From Microvirga ossetica (lineage in GTDB: Bacteria > Pseudomonadota > Alphaproteobacteria > Rhizobiales > Beijerinckiaceae): DNA of 64,000 nt. The stretch spans positions 2,265,501 through 2,329,500 of the forward strand of contig NZ_CP016616.1 of NCBI RefSeq assembly GCF_002741015.1. The letters are read 5' to 3'. This document shows positions 7,896-15,409 of the stretch, piece by piece. A program made the position numbers and the translations under genes. The notes below the pieces were generated by a model that saw nothing but the letters and a program-made list of their open reading frames with translations, searched no databases and had not been told where the DNA came from. Position 1 is the first letter of the stretch. Every line of letters starts with the position of its first letter.

Positions 7896-9974
7896 ATGAC
7901 GGCTTCAGACGCGGCTCTCGCAGGCAATCCTCTTCTCACATCGTGGACGACGCCCTTCGGTCTTCCACCCTTCGAAAGCATCGCGCCGGAGCATTATAAG
8001 CCCGCCTTCGACACGGCGCTCGCCGAGCAGCAGGCCGAGATCGCCGCCATCGCGGACAATGCGGAGGCGCCCACCTTCGCCAACACGATCGAGTCGTTGG
8101 AGACGAGCGGCCGGACGCTGAAGAAGGTCAGCGGCGTGTTCTTCAATCTCGCGGGCTCGCACACCAACGATGCGATCCAGGCGGTCGAGCGCGAGATGGC
8201 GCCGCTCCTCGCTAAGCACCGCAACAGCATCTTCATGAACGAGGCGCTCTACAAGCGCGTGGCGGCGCTCTACGACAAGCGCGACAGCCTCGGTCTTACC
8301 CCCGAGCAATCCCGCGTCCTCGACCGCTACCACACCATTTTCGTGCGCGCCGGCGCGAAGCTCGGGCCGGAGGAGAAGAAGCGTCTCGCCGCGATCACGG
8401 AGCGGCTGGCAAGCCTCGGCACGCAATTCTCGCAGAATGTTCTGGCCGACGAGAAATCCTATCAGCTCGTTCTCGACGGCGAGGCGGATCTCGAAGGCCT
8501 GCCGTCCTTCCTGCGCGAGGCCGCGGCCCAGGCGGCGGAGGAGCGCGGCCTAAAGGGCAAGCATGTCATCACGCTCTCCCGCTCGAGCATCGAGCCGTTC
8601 CTGCAATTCTCCAAGCGGCGCGACCTGCGCGAACAGGCCTTCAAGGCCTGGGCAGCGCGCGGTGATAACGGCAATGCCACCGACAACAAGGCGATCATCG
8701 CCGAGACGGCGGCCCTGCGTTCGGAGCGGGCAAAGCTTCTCGGCTACGAGACCTTCGCCGATTTCAAGCTCGCCGACACGATGGCGAAGACGCCCGGCAA
8801 TGTGCAGAAGCTCTTGGATGATGTCTGGGCGCCGGCGATTGCCCGCGCCGAGGGCGAGCGCGACGACCTGCAGGCCCAGGCGCAATCGGTCGGCGACAAC
8901 ATCGCCATCGAGCCGTGGGACTGGCGCTATTATGCCGATCAGGTGCGCATGGCGCGCCACAATCTCGACGAGGCGACGATCAAGCCGTACTTCCAGCTCG
9001 ACCGCATCATCGAGGCTTCGTTCGAAACGGCGCAAAGACTCTTCGGGCTGAGCTTCGAGGAGCTGAAGGATTTCCCGCGCTATCATCCCGATATCCGCGC
9101 CTGGCAGGTCAAGGATGCGCAAGGCACCCCTGTCGGCACCTTCATCGGCGATTATTTCGCACGCCCATCCAAACGCAGCGGCGCCTGGATGAGCGCCTTC
9201 CGCTCGCAGGAAAAGCTCGGCGGCGACATTCGCCCGATCATCGTCAACGTGATGAACTTCTCGAAGGGCGCGGCGGGCGAGCCGTCACTCCTGAGCTTCG
9301 ACGATGCGCGCACGCTGTTCCACGAATTCGGCCATGGCCTCCACGGCCTGCTTTCGAACGTGACCTATCCGCTTTTGGCCGGCACAGCCGTGTCGACGGA
9401 TTTCGTCGAGCTGCCATCGCAGCTCTACGAGCACTGGCTCTCGCAGCCGGATATCCTGCGCCGCTACGCGACCCATTACCGGACCGGCGAGCCGATTCCC
9501 GAGGCACTGCTCGAACGGCTCATGGCCGCGCGCAACTTCAACCAGGGCTTCGCCACGGTCGAATATCTCGCCTCCGCCTTCGTCGATCTCGCGCTTCATC
9601 GCCGCAAGGATCTTAGTGACCTCGACGTGTCTGCTTTTGAGAAGGAAACGCTGCAGACGATCGGCATGCCGCGCGAGATCATCATGCGCCACCGCACGCC
9701 GCATTTCACGCATGTGTTCTCGGGCGACGGCTATTCGTCAGGCTATTACAGCTATCTCTGGTCGGAGGTGCTCGACGCGGATGCCTTCACCGCCTTCGAA
9801 GAAACGGGCAACGCCTTCGACAAGGGCATGGCGGACAAGCTGAAAGCCTTCATCTACTCCGCCGGCAACCTGCGCGACCCAGCCGAAGCCTATACGGCGT
9901 TCCGCGGACGGCTGCCCACGGCAGACGCGCTTCTTGCCAAGCGCGGATTGGTGGCGGTGGTGGAAGACGCTTGA
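7896..9974 (+). CDS. M3 family metallopeptidase (oligopeptidase A / dipeptidyl carboxypeptidase type)
   Basis: 692 aa, a zinc oligopeptidase acting on short peptides in the cytoplasm; no signal peptide is visible. The zinc-binding HEFGH motif is at 476-480, with the following downstream Glu region expected of M3 enzymes. The N-terminal sequence NPLLTSWTTPFGLPPFE is typical of the Dcp/OpdA group, and the length matches (about 680 aa). Start ATG 7896 has a good CAGGAG ribosome site 5 nt upstream; the longer open frame overlaps the previous gene. It could complete breakdown of peptides imported by the ABC system at the window start, though it is not in that operon. OpdA versus Dcp cannot be decided by eye. 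Confidence 0.93.
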   Translation: MTASDAALAGNPLLTSWTTPFGLPPFESIAPEHYKPAFDTALAEQQAEIAAIADNAEAPTFANTIESLETSGRTLKKVSGVFFNLAGSHTNDAIQAVEREMAPLLAKHRNSIFMNEALYKRVAALYDKRDSLGLTPEQSRVLDRYHTIFVRAGAKLGPEEKKRLAAITERLASLGTQFSQNVLADEKSYQLVLDGEADLEGLPSFLREAAAQAAEERGLKGKHVITLSRSSIEPFLQFSKRRDLREQAFKAWAARGDNGNATDNKAIIAETAALRSERAKLLGYETFADFKLADTMAKTPGNVQKLLDDVWAPAIARAEGERDDLQAQAQSVGDNIAIEPWDWRYYADQVRMARHNLDEATIKPYFQLDRIIEASFETAQRLFGLSFEELKDFPRYHPDIRAWQVKDAQGTPVGTFIGDYFARPSKRSGAWMSAFRSQEKLGGDIRPIIVNVMNFSKGAAGEPSLLSFDDARTLFHEFGHGLHGLLSNVTYPLLAGTAVSTDFVELPSQLYEHWLSQPDILRRYATHYRTGEPIPEALLERLMAARNFNQGFATVEYLASAFVDLALHRRKDLSDLDVSAFEKETLQTIGMPREIIMRHRTPHFTHVFSGDGYSSGYYSYLWSEVLDADAFTAFEETGNAFDKGMADKLKAFIYSAGNLRDPAEAYTAFRGRLPTADALLAKRGLVAVVEDA

Positions 9975-10002
9975 GGTGAACTGGCGGGCCCGAACCGGCC
10001 CG

Positions 10003-10179
10003 TCACGCCGTCCCGGTCGTGAACTCGCGCGAGCGCCTCATCGCGTAGAAGCGGATCTTGCCGATTCGCGGAGTGTCCTTGGGCGAGGCCTGAGTCGTGG
10101 GAAGCGGACGCAGGACGCTCTTCAGGAAAGCCGCACCTTGCGGATCGATCTCCAGGGCTTTCGCGTCGAGCACCGGCAT
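10003..10179 (-). CDS. Small conserved-looking protein, 58 aa
   Basis: Between the M3 peptidase and the aldose epimerase there is a short minus-strand frame starting MPVLDAKALEIDPQGAAFLK and ending in a basic segment (KIRFYAMRRSREF). An AGAAGGGAA ribosome-binding stretch lies about 7-12 nt before the ATG. Codon use has the same strong G/C third-position bias as neighbouring genes, and the frame is not explained by an overlapping gene. No membrane segment or signal is seen. I do not recognise a family; a small cytoplasmic protein is the best description. Confidence 0.6.
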   Translation of the reverse strand: MPVLDAKALEIDPQGAAFLKSVLRPLPTTQASPKDTPRIGKIRFYAMRRSREFTTGTA

Positions 10180-10265
10180 GGGCAGCTTTCCCTTCTGGTT
10201 CGTGTTTGTTCGGAAACGCTACGCCCGCTAAGAAAAACACCTAAGCTTGGGCGAAGTTCCGTCGA

Positions 10266-11267
10266 TCAGCGCGAGAACCGCAACTCGCTGACCTGTTGGG
10301 ACACCCGCCCGGGGCGCACGATAGACTCCGAAAAATGGGCTTTATTGGGGCTGTCGGGAAAACGCTGCGGTTCCAGGCAGAGGCCGCCGTGCCGACCGTA
10401 TCGGGCGCCATCCAACCCTGCCACGGGCATATCGATCAGGTGGCCGTCATAAAACTGGACTCCGGGCTCCGTGGTCCAGAGCTCCATCGAAAGGCCGTTT
10501 CTGCGGGAGGCCAGGGTTGCCGCGTGGCGAAGCTCGCCAGAGGGCCTGCGCAGCACGTAGTTGATGTCGTAGAGAATATGCTGCGCCCCGTGGACCGGGC
10601 GGGCGGCCGTAAAATCGTAGTCCGTGCCGGCCACCGCCACGATCTCGCCGGTGGGGATGAGATCGGGCCGAGTCGGCGTGATGTAATCGCCCACGATCGC
10701 CAGCTCGTGCGCCGAGATATCGGGGCTGCCATCGAGGTTGAAATAGCCGTGGGTGGTGAGGTTGACCGGCGTCGGCCTGTCGCTTGTCGCTTCGAGCGCG
10801 ATCCGCAGCCGGGACGATTCGAGGAGCGTATAGGTGCACGTCGCCACGAGGCGGCCGGGATAGCCCATGTCGCCGTCTTCCGACACGAGCCCCAGGGTCA
10901 GGCTGGAGGGCGTGTGATCGACGATGCTCCACAGGCGCGTGCCGAAGCCCATGCTGCCGCCGTGGAGCTGATTTTTTCCCTCGTTCGCATCGAGTTCGTA
11001 AGTCTCCCCGTCCAGGGTGAACCGCGCCCCGCCGATGCGGTTGCCATAGCGTCCCACGATGGCGCCGAAATAGGGGGAATGGGCGACGTAGTCCTCGATG
11101 GAATTGAGGCCCAGCACCACGCGCTGGGATCCGCCCGCGAGCGGCACGACGAGATCGCGCACCACCGCGCCCCAGGTGAGGATTTTCGCCTCTATCCCGT
11201 CGGGTCCCTTGAGCGAGACCTGCAGGACGTCCTGCCCGTTGAGGGAGCCGAAGCGCTCGATCGTCAT
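10266..11267 (-). CDS. galM: Aldose 1-epimerase (mutarotase)
   Basis: 333 aa. Interconverts alpha and beta anomers of aldoses such as glucose or galactose. Family landmarks are visible: substrate-binding NRIGG (about 76-80), LHGG with His102, the catalytic His173 in TTHGYFNL and the catalytic base Glu299 in CLEPQ. Start ATG 11267 lies 5 nt after the lactonase stop, whose TAA sits inside the presumed ribosome-binding region (GAGGGGTAAGC), so translation is probably coupled. Pairing with an SMP-30 lactonase suggests sugar oxidation: the epimerase supplies the correct anomer or acts on the lactonase pathway sugar. Confidence 0.93.
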   Translation of the reverse strand: MTIERFGSLNGQDVLQVSLKGPDGIEAKILTWGAVVRDLVVPLAGGSQRVVLGLNSIEDYVAHSPYFGAIVGRYGNRIGGARFTLDGETYELDANEGKNQLHGGSMGFGTRLWSIVDHTPSSLTLGLVSEDGDMGYPGRLVATCTYTLLESSRLRIALEATSDRPTPVNLTTHGYFNLDGSPDISAHELAIVGDYITPTRPDLIPTGEIVAVAGTDYDFTAARPVHGAQHILYDINYVLRRPSGELRHAATLASRRNGLSMELWTTEPGVQFYDGHLIDMPVAGLDGARYGRHGGLCLEPQRFPDSPNKAHFSESIVRPGRVSQQVSELRFSR

Positions 11268-11272
11268 GATGC

Positions 11273-12154
11273 TTACCCCTCGAAGAGATGGGTCTTCAGG
11301 CCGCGGATGCCGCCGGTCTCGACCTGGAAGAGATGCCCCGCCATCACGTCGAGATGCGGGTCGTGGCCGATAGCGGCGGTGGTGATGTAGAGCGTGGTCA
11401 GATCCGGCCCGCCGAAGGCGCATTTCGTGACCTGCGCGGTCGGGACGGGCACGACGCGCTCGACCGATCCGTCCGGTGCGAAGCGGGTGATGCGCGAGGC
11501 GCCCCAGTGGCAAACCCAGACATAGCCCTCTGCGTCGACCGCCATGCCGTCCGGATGGCCCCAGGCCTGCTCGAACCGGGCGAAGGGGCGCGGCTCGCCG
11601 ATCCGGCCGCCCTCGGCATCGAGGGCGTAGACCGTCTGCTTCATCGTATCGGTAGCGTAGAGAAGGCGCCCGTCGGGGCTGAAAGCCGGCCCGTTGGTGA
11701 CGACGATGCCGGAATGGAACTGGGTCAGCTCCTTGCCGTCCCAGCGCCAGAAGGCGCCCGATTCGGTCTTCTCCTCGTCGTCCATGGTGCCGAAATAGAT
11801 CGCGCCGTCCGGCCCCACATGCCCGTCGTTGATGCGGTTGTTCGGCTTGTCCTTGTCGGGCGAGACGATGGGCTGCACCGCGCCCGTCCTGAGGTTGAAA
11901 CGGGCGAGGCCCGACTTGAAGCCGGCGATGACCTCATCCTCGTCGGGGGTGAGCGCGATGAAGCCGATCCGCTCGGGCGCATCGATGCGAAAATGCTCCT
12001 TCGCTTCCTGACGGTAGTGCCAGATGCCGGGGTTCTTGATGTCGACCCAGAAGAGCGTGTTCGAGCGGTGGTCCCAGACGGGTCCCTCGCCCAGCATGCA
12101 GGCGCTGGCCACCGCCACATGCGGCGTCTGCGGATGAACGGCTGGATGTGTCAT
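11273..12154 (-). CDS. SMP-30/gluconolactonase/LRE family lactonase
   Basis: 293 aa six-bladed propeller enzyme that opens sugar lactones, using a divalent metal. The N-terminal LGEGPVWD carries the metal-ligand Glu23; NRINDGHVGPDG supplies the Asn and the family turn; a late NGPAFSPDG motif carries the next ligand. Start ATG 12154 has a strong GGGGAGAG ribosome site. It lies between the amidase and the aldose epimerase in the same direction, with 74 nt to the amidase and 5 nt to the epimerase. Likely substrate is an aldonolactone (gluconate, galactonate or arabinonate type); which one is unknown. Confidence 0.9.
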   Translation of the reverse strand: MTHPAVHPQTPHVAVASACMLGEGPVWDHRSNTLFWVDIKNPGIWHYRQEAKEHFRIDAPERIGFIALTPDEDEVIAGFKSGLARFNLRTGAVQPIVSPDKDKPNNRINDGHVGPDGAIYFGTMDDEEKTESGAFWRWDGKELTQFHSGIVVTNGPAFSPDGRLLYATDTMKQTVYALDAEGGRIGEPRPFARFEQAWGHPDGMAVDAEGYVWVCHWGASRITRFAPDGSVERVVPVPTAQVTKCAFGGPDLTTLYITTAAIGHDPHLDVMAGHLFQVETGGIRGLKTHLFEG

Positions 12155-12228
12155 GATCTCTCCCCTTTTAGGGTCATTGGCTGATCCCTCGCTCTGCCGG
12201 TAACTCCGGCGGCGTGGGACGGGGTCCC

Positions 12229-13422
12229 TCACCCTGGTACGCTCTGGGCGATTCGATGCGCCAGGGCGACAAGGCTCATATCGGAGCCGGCTGGCCCCAT
12301 GATCGACAATCCCAGCGGCGCGCCGAGGCGGGAGGCGAGCGGGATCGAGACGTGGGGCAATCCCGACAGCACCGACAGGCAGAGCAGGTTCAGGGCGTTG
12401 TTGCGGTAGTCGTTCAGGGACTCGTCGCTCTCGGAGAGAAGCGGCGCGATGTCGGGCATGGTCGGCAGGACCAGCACCGCGTCGTTGCCAATGAGGGCGC
12501 CGAACCGCTCGCGGAACGAGGCCCGAATCACCTTCGCCTCCGCCACCTGGGCATCGGTGACCGCTTTCGAGAATTCGAACCTGTCGGCCACGCCGGGACC
12601 GAGGGGCGGCCGGTAGCGCTCGATCATCGGCCCGTCGACAATCCAGGCCTCGCGGCTCTGGATGTAGCGCATGGCCCAATAGAGCGCGGTGAATCCTTCC
12701 ACGGCCACATCGACCTTCTCAGCCTGCCCGAGAACGGCCTCCGACTGACGAAGCGCCGGCGCGAGGGCCTCCCGCACATCCCCATGGAGCAGGGCGAAGG
12801 CATCCTGCGCCAGCAGCACCCGGGGATTCTCCGGCAGGGGCGAGCGGTCCGATCCGAGCAGCACCTCGCCGACCCGCACGAAGGTGGCGCCGTCGCGGGT
12901 GAAGTAGCCGCAGGAGTCGAAGGAGGGCGCCAGATCGTGGCAGAGTTCCAGGCTGACCCGGCCATGGGTCGGGCGGATGCCGAAGAGACCGCAATGATTC
13001 GCCGGCGCGCGGACCGAGCCGCCCGTATCGGTGCCGAGCGCAAAGTCGCACAGCCCGTTCGAGACGGCCGCCGCCGAACCGGCGGACGAGCCGCCCGGGA
13101 TCCGGTCGGGCGCGCCTCCGTTCACCGGGGTGCCGAAATGGGCGTTCTTGCCGCTCATGGAAAAGGCGAGCTCGTCGGTGATCGTCTTGCCCACAAGGCG
13201 GGCGCCGGCATCGAGCAGCTTCTGCACGGTCGGAGCCGTCCGCGTCTTGATCCCGGACATGGCGAGCATGTGCGGCGAGCCGCAGCCGGTGGGATAGCCC
13301 GCGACATCGAACAGGTCCTTGGCGGCGAAGGTCAGGCCCGACAAGGGGCCGCTCGGGGCATTGGCCATCGGAACGGCCGGATAGGGCATGAAGGCATGGG
13401 CGGGATCGCGGTCGAGGAGCAT
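12229..13422 (-). CDS. Amidase signature family amidase
   Basis: 397 aa amidohydrolase with the Ser-cisSer-Lys triad: Lys35 in AAKDLFD, cis-Ser at about 112 in GGSSAGS and nucleophile Ser136 in TDTGGSVRAP. Such enzymes hydrolyse carboxamides to acid and ammonia. Start ATG 13422 is taken because it begins a normal amidase N-terminus; upstream in-frame sequence runs through an intergenic palindromic repeat. It is short for GatA (about 490 aa) and stands without gatB/gatC, so tRNA amidation is unlikely. Downstream lie lactonase and epimerase genes in the same direction. Substrate not predictable. Confidence 0.88.
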   Translation of the reverse strand: MLLDRDPAHAFMPYPAVPMANAPSGPLSGLTFAAKDLFDVAGYPTGCGSPHMLAMSGIKTRTAPTVQKLLDAGARLVGKTITDELAFSMSGKNAHFGTPVNGGAPDRIPGGSSAGSAAAVSNGLCDFALGTDTGGSVRAPANHCGLFGIRPTHGRVSLELCHDLAPSFDSCGYFTRDGATFVRVGEVLLGSDRSPLPENPRVLLAQDAFALLHGDVREALAPALRQSEAVLGQAEKVDVAVEGFTALYWAMRYIQSREAWIVDGPMIERYRPPLGPGVADRFEFSKAVTDAQVAEAKVIRASFRERFGALIGNDAVLVLPTMPDIAPLLSESDESLNDYRNNALNLLCLSVLSGLPHVSIPLASRLGAPLGLSIMGPAGSDMSLVALAHRIAQSVPG

Positions 13423-13475
13423 GGATTCACTACACCACGGGGACGAGGGGACGGCGAATGTGTCACTCTCTCCTA

Positions 13476-13583
13476 GCGCATTGTGCGGAAAAGTGGACCC
13501 GGTTTTCAGCCCAAACAATGCGCCAGTTAAAAGATGAGCATCGGCCGATCCCAAAAGTGGTGTCCACTTTTGGGCCGATGCTC
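13476..13583. repeat. Bipartite palindromic intergenic element, copy 1
   Basis: Two adjacent hairpins. The first has arms GCGCATTGT (13476-13484) and ACAATGCGC (13515-13523). The second has arms GAGCATCGG (13536-13544) and CCGATGCTC (13575-13583) with an inner CCCAAAAGTGG / CCACTTTTGGG pair. A related unit with the same order and spacing lies at 49605-49702, which makes this a dispersed REP/BIME-like element. It sits just upstream of the minus-strand amidase and before the plus-strand binding protein, so it could affect either leader. Confidence 0.8.
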
Positions 13584-13690
13584 CAGGCGGGGGCAAGGCA
13601 GGATTTGGGGAAGCTCGACAGTTTCCGGCTTTCTTCTCGGCGCGATTGGCCCTAAATCCACGCAGGTTCTCGTTTGCTAAGGAACGCGCA

Positions 13691-14896
13691 ATGGCGACAA
13701 CATCGACGATCCGCTGGCTGGCCCTTGGAGTGGCGCTCGCCCTCGGATCTCCCGCCGTGCAGGCCCAGCCCGCTCCGATCAAGATCGGGGAGCTGAATTC
13801 CTATGCCCGACAGGCAGCCTTCACCGTGCCTTATCGGGACGGGTGGCAGCTCGCGCTCGACGAGATCAACGCCAAGGGCGGGGTTCTCGGCCGCAAGCTC
13901 GAGATCGTCTCCCGCGAGGATGGCGCGACCACGGGCGATGCCACCCGCGTGGCCGACGAGCTCGTGAGCCGCGAGGGCGTCTCGCTGCTCTTCGGCTCGT
14001 TCCTGTCGAATGTCGGCGTCGCCATGGCGGATTTCGCCAACCAGAAGAAGATCGTCTACATCGCCGCCGAGCCTCTGACCGATGCCATCACCATGGCTCA
14101 GGGCAACCGCTACACCTTCCGCATCCGGCCCAACAACACCATGCAGGTCGGCATGCTGGTGGATCAGGCCAAGGCTTCCGGAGCGAAGCGCTGGGCCATC
14201 GTCGCGCCGAACTACGAATACGGCCAGTCGGCGGCGGCCGCCTTCAAGCGACTGATCCAGGAGCGCGTGCCCGGCGCCCAGATCGTTGCCGAGCAATATC
14301 CGGCCCTCGGCAAGATCGAGGCGGGCCCCACGGTCTCGGCGCTCGAGCAGGCGAAGCCCGACGGCGTCTTCAACGTGCTCTTCGGCCCCGACCTCACCCA
14401 GTTCGTCCGCGAGGGCAATACCCGCGGCCTCTTCGAGGGCAAGACCGTTCTTTCGCTTCTCACCGGCGAGCCCGAATGGCTCCTGCCCCTGAAGGACGAG
14501 GTGCCCGCGGGCTGGACGGTGACGGGCTATCCCTGGGACCAGATCACCGAGCCGAAGCACAAGGCATTCGTTGACGCCTACCGTGCCAAGTACAACGACA
14601 CGCCGCGTCTCGGCTCGCTCCTCGGTTACATGGTCGTCTATATGATCCGCGACACCATCGAGCGCGCCGGCTCCACCGAGACCGAGGCCATCATCAAGGC
14701 ACTCGAGGATGCGAAGTTCGACACCGTCGTCGGCCCCATCACCATGCGCGGCATCGACAACCAATCCTCCATGGGAGCCTGGGTCGGCAAGCTCGTGCTC
14801 AAAGGCGCCGCCGGTGGCATGACCGACTGGGCTTACAAGGACGGCACCTCGTTCATGCCGACCGAGGGCGAGGTGAAGGCGGTGCGGAAGGATTGA
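13691..14896 (+). CDS. Branched-chain amino acid-type ABC transporter substrate-binding protein
   Basis: 401 aa periplasmic binding protein of the Leu/Ile/Val (Peripla_BP_6) type. A signal peptide covers about residues 1-26 with cleavage after AVQA. The mature start IKIGELNSYARQAAF and the later GDATRVADELVSREGV are typical of the family. Start ATG 13691 has an AAGGAA ribosome site. Followed by a DUF559 gene and then fused permease and two ATPases, so it supplies ligand to that importer. Family members bind amino acids but also amides, urea and aromatic compounds; the ligand is open. Confidence 0.9.
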   Translation: MATTSTIRWLALGVALALGSPAVQAQPAPIKIGELNSYARQAAFTVPYRDGWQLALDEINAKGGVLGRKLEIVSREDGATTGDATRVADELVSREGVSLLFGSFLSNVGVAMADFANQKKIVYIAAEPLTDAITMAQGNRYTFRIRPNNTMQVGMLVDQAKASGAKRWAIVAPNYEYGQSAAAAFKRLIQERVPGAQIVAEQYPALGKIEAGPTVSALEQAKPDGVFNVLFGPDLTQFVREGNTRGLFEGKTVLSLLTGEPEWLLPLKDEVPAGWTVTGYPWDQITEPKHKAFVDAYRAKYNDTPRLGSLLGYMVVYMIRDTIERAGSTETEAIIKALEDAKFDTVVGPITMRGIDNQSSMGAWVGKLVLKGAAGGMTDWAYKDGTSFMPTEGEVKAVRKD

Positions 14897-14905
14897 CGCG
14901 CTTTC

Positions 14906-14955
14906 ACCCTCCCCTTGAGGGGGAGGGTCGGCGCTTCAGCGCCGGGGTGGGGTGG
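14906..14955. repeat. Left inverted repeat flanking the DUF559 gene
   Basis: A 50-nt segment containing two short hairpins (ACCCTCCCC/GGGGAGGGT and a CGGCGC/GCGCCG stem) followed by GGGGTGGGGTGG. The reverse complement of 15355-15402 matches it almost exactly; only the apex of the second hairpin differs. It begins 10 nt after the binding-protein stop codon and could also act as a weak terminator or mRNA stabiliser for that gene. Confidence 0.9.
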
Positions 14956-14975
14956 CACCGCAACAGAAACCGATC

Positions 14976-15404
14976 ATGTCCGATATCAGCCGCTTCAGAC
15001 GCGAAAGAGCAAAACAACTTCGCTCAAGCACTACCGTGCCGGAGCGGGCCCTCTGGCGCGCCCTGAAGCGCATTCCCGTCTACGGTAGCCATTTCCGCCG
15101 CCAAGTCCCCATCGGCCCCTATGTCGCCGATTTCGCCTGCCTGAAGGCTCGCCTTCTCATCGAACTCGACGGCGGTCACCATTCGCAGGACGATGTTGCC
15201 AGCAAGGATGAAGCCCGGACCCGCTGGCTCGAAAAAGAAGGCTATCGCGTCGTCCGGTTCTGGAATGCCGAGCTGATCAAGAACATGAACGGCGTTCTCG
15301 ACACCATTTACGCGGCCTTATATGGCTCGCCGCAATCGGAAGCGCTGGTGCTTCCCACCCCACCCCGGCCTGACGGCCGACCCTCCCCCTCAAGGGGAGG
15401 GTAA
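14976..15404 (+). CDS. DUF559 domain-containing protein (predicted endonuclease-like)
   Basis: 142 aa. The family has a restriction-endonuclease-like fold related to very-short-patch repair nucleases. The core is seen here: VPERALWRALKRIP, then FRRQVPIGPYVADFAC, IELDGGHH and GYRVVRFWNAEL, with Asp and Glu/Asp positions fitting a PD-(D/E)XK-type site. The last about 20 residues (LPTPPRPDGRPSPSRGG) are read from the right inverted repeat. ATG 14976 is preferred; a GTG at 14952 lies inside the left repeat. It interrupts the order binding protein - permease - ATPases, so insertion is likely. Family function is unproven; a role in repair, restriction or element mobility is inference. Confidence 0.85.
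   Translation: MSDISRFRRERAKQLRSSTTVPERALWRALKRIPVYGSHFRRQVPIGPYVADFACLKARLLIELDGGHHSQDDVASKDEARTRWLEKEGYRVVRFWNAELIKNMNGVLDTIYAALYGSPQSEALVLPTPPRPDGRPSPSRGG
15355..15402. repeat. Right inverted repeat flanking the DUF559 gene; supplies the ribosome site of the next gene
   Basis: 48 nt, reverse-complementary to 14906-14955 except at one hairpin apex. It encodes the C-terminus of the DUF559 protein up to its stop. Its terminal AGGGGAGGGT is placed 8-16 nt before the ATG of the permease at 15410, so it appears to serve as that gene's Shine-Dalgarno sequence. Confidence 0.9.
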
Positions 15405-15409
15405 CCGCG

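Noticed and set aside
9890..10240. 116-aa minus-strand frame over the peptidase 3' end
   Set aside because: Low-complexity composition; the 58-aa frame in a different phase at 10003-10179 has better codon use and a ribosome site.
14952..14975. GTG start for the DUF559 protein
   Set aside because: It lies in the left inverted repeat and adds eight non-conserved residues; ATG 14976 is preferred, though not proven.
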